A DNA stretch of 64,000 nt, from the NCBI GenBank assembly GCA_004294095.1, contig RDZR01000028.1, positions 1-64,000 of the forward strand. The letters are read 5' to 3'. The notes under the pieces were generated by a model. That model worked only from the letters and a program-made list of their open reading frames with translations. It was not told where the DNA came from and made no database searches. This stretch comes from Verrucomicrobiota bacterium. Its GTDB lineage: Bacteria; Verrucomicrobiota; Verrucomicrobiia; Verrucomicrobiales; Akkermansiaceae. Positions within the stretch are counted from its first letter, which is position 1. Every line of letters begins with the position of its first letter. Both the position numbers and the translations under genes were made by a program. Of the stretch, positions 62,975-64,000 are shown in pieces.

Positions 62975-63867
62975 CGCGCTGTTAGATTTGTTAGAGCTGA
63001 CTCTAGTGTAGGATAATCGAAGCAAAATCCGCTTTCTAACAAAACTTTAGGCAGTGCTTTTTGACCAGAGAGTAGCACTTCGGCAAATTCTCCTAACACG
63101 ATTTTCAACGCCCAGCTCGGCACTGGAAAAATCGCAGGCCGCCGCACGGCTTTGGCCAGCTTGTGCGTGAAATCTCGATTGCGCTCAGGAAATGGCGCGG
63201 TGCCGTTGATTGGGCCTGTTAGATCGCTTTGATCAGCGATGTGCATGATCGCCCGCCGCAGATCATGCACATGAATCCACGGCATCCATTGATCTCCAGC
63301 ACCGAGTCTGCCACCGATTCCGCTGCGGAAGACGAGCATCAATTTTTCAAATGCACGGCCATGGCGGCCTAACACAATGCCGATGCGCAAGGTCGTGACT
63401 CTCACTCCAGAATTCTGAGCCTCCATCGCCGCTTGTTCCCATTCATGGCACAATTGAGCGAGGTAGCTCTCACCTGCCGGAGACGATTCATCAATCTTAG
63501 AATCTTTACTATCTCCATAGTAGCCAACCGCTGAGGCATTGATCAATGTGCGCGGACGTTCTTCTTCTGGGATCGATGCGAGGGCGGCGACGATTTTTTG
63601 CGTGAGCACGACGCGGCTTTGGTAAAACGATTCACGAATTGCCCGCGTCCAGCGTTGGTCCACCGGCTCACCGGCAAGATTGATGACGCATTCGTGGCCT
63701 CTCAAATCTAACGAATCAAGCGATTGCCACGTCTTGACACCAGCGACGTTGCCCGTGCCGGAGCGGCTAATGCCAGTCACCTCAATGCCTTGATCAGCAA
63801 GCATGCTGACCAGCCCGCTGCCGATAAATCCAGTGACTCCGACGATTGCCCAACGCCTTTTTTCCAT
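62971..63867 (-). CDS. TIGR01777-family NAD-dependent epimerase/dehydratase
   Basis: About 298 residues from the ATG at 63867 (MEKRRWAIVGVTGFIGSGLV); a start at 63948 would add 27 residues that overlap the next gene. Family landmarks: VINLAGEPVDQRWTRAIRES, LINASAVGYYGDSKDSKIDE, RIGIVLGRHGRAFEKLMLVF, and WMPWIHVHDLRRAIMHI. Human SDR39U1 and bacterial relatives have no firmly known substrate. Convergent with rseP. Confidence 0.9.
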   Translation of the reverse strand: MEKRRWAIVGVTGFIGSGLVSMLADQGIEVTGISRSGTGNVAGVKTWQSLDSLDLRGHECVINLAGEPVDQRWTRAIRESFYQSRVVLTQKIVAALASIPEEERPRTLINASAVGYYGDSKDSKIDESSPAGESYLAQLCHEWEQAAMEAQNSGVRVTTLRIGIVLGRHGRAFEKLMLVFRSGIGGRLGAGDQWMPWIHVHDLRRAIMHIADQSDLTGPINGTAPFPERNRDFTHKLAKAVRRPAIFPVPSWALKIVLGEFAEVLLSGQKALPKVLLESGFCFDYPTLESALTNLTAR

Positions 63868-63917
63868 ATGAGCATCATCGCTGAGAATGTGCCTTAGTAA
63901 ACCCACGAAAATGGGAT

Positions 63918-64000
63918 CTACGGCGCGGAGCCATGAAGGCTTTTCCAATACTCCAGCCGCTCGCGAATGCGTTTCTCCAAGCCTTGATCACCGGGTTCAT
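63918..64000 (-). CDS. C-terminal fragment of a gene running off the right edge
   Basis: The last 27 codons of a minus-strand frame ending in TAG at 63918-63920: it reads EPGDQGLEKRIRERLEYWKS and ends LHGSAP. It is charged and helical; too short to identify. It ends 50 bp before the preferred start of the epimerase gene. Confidence 0.5.
   Translation of the reverse strand, partial: EPGDQGLEKRIRERLEYWKSLHGSAP

Larger units (their letters stand above)
1..64000. repeat. Dispersed over-represented word TGTTAGA/TCTAACA
   Basis: By hand count about 125 copies of the hexamer TCTAAC or GTTAGA lie in the window (roughly 68 and 57 in the two orientations), most extended to TCTAACA/TGTTAGA. That is about two per kb, in genes of both strands, in different codon frames and between genes. 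Close pairs include 8839/8860/8870, 40624/40650, 60927/60937 and 62981/62990. Copies are absent from 15.3-18.3, 40.7-43.2 and 45.5-54.7 kb. Counts are by eye and may be off by a few. Confidence 0.8.

Overview
The window looks like a chromosomal segment of a Verrucomicrobiota bacterium, probably class Verrucomicrobiae. This rests on the divergent FtsZ at the end of a dcw cluster with a fused MurC-MurB, an ECF sigma factor paired with a WD40-bearing Ser/Thr kinase, a DUF4254 protein beside a family 9 glycosyltransferase, a bacterial SET-domain protein, and Calx-beta and VWA secreted proteins. No rRNA is present, so the placement is an inference from gene content.

Layout. 1-7.6 kb: minus-strand cell wall and division cluster murG, murC-murB, ddl, ftsQ, ftsA, ftsZ (cut by the left edge). 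7.7-12.1 kb: a small glycine-zipper lipoprotein, DsbD, CinA and a TVP38-family membrane protein. 12.2-21.2 kb: plus-strand signalling and envelope genes (ECF sigma factor, Ser/Thr kinase, Calx-beta protein, VWA repeat protein, GHL10-type glycoside hydrolase). 21.2-25 kb: sugar and surface genes (mutarotase-like protein, nucleotide-sugar epimerase, DUF4254, glycosyltransferase 9). 25-40.3 kb: housekeeping and metabolism (prfB with a programmed frameshift, alkB, mutL, an AraC regulator with a very large CehA-like protein, mpl, a YheT-type hydrolase, cysE with a divergent Rrf2 regulator, two tail-anchored coiled-coil proteins, an MGMT-type protein, an outer-membrane barrel, a SET protein). 40.4-43.1 kb: a tRNA-Arg followed by a decayed toxin-antitoxin island (truncated Fic, broken RelE-like and PIN toxins, an intact HTH antitoxin). 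43.2-49.8 kb: a FeoB-like transporter, hisI, hipBA, and an SbtA/SbtB-type bicarbonate transport pair. 49.8-57.2 kb: mnmG with two parS palindromes, cdd, and a pyruvate dehydrogenase operon interrupted by two small lipoprotein genes. 57.3-63.9 kb: an SDR gene, two NfeD proteins, FloA flotillin, a Pro-rich membrane protein and an RseP site-2 protease, then a convergent TIGR01777-type epimerase.

Chromosome-scale signals. Genes left of about 52.2 kb are mostly on the minus strand, and those right of it are almost all on the plus strand. The switch lies close to two perfect GTTCCACGTGGAAC palindromes, and 5 kb from an AT-rich gap with a perfect DnaA box and a tandem array of DnaA-box-like 11-mers. 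I infer that the replication origin is in or near 52-57.3 kb.

The most unusual signal is a short word, TGTTAGA/TCTAACA. It occurs about twice per kb on both strands, in all codon frames and between genes, often as close pairs near gene ends. It is missing from the toxin-antitoxin island, from about 15.3-18.3 kb, and from a 9.2-kb stretch around the parS sites. I do not recognise it. It behaves like an uptake-type or other genome-architecture word. A second candidate is a 77-nt structured RNA with its own terminator just upstream of mutL that no flanking gene explains.
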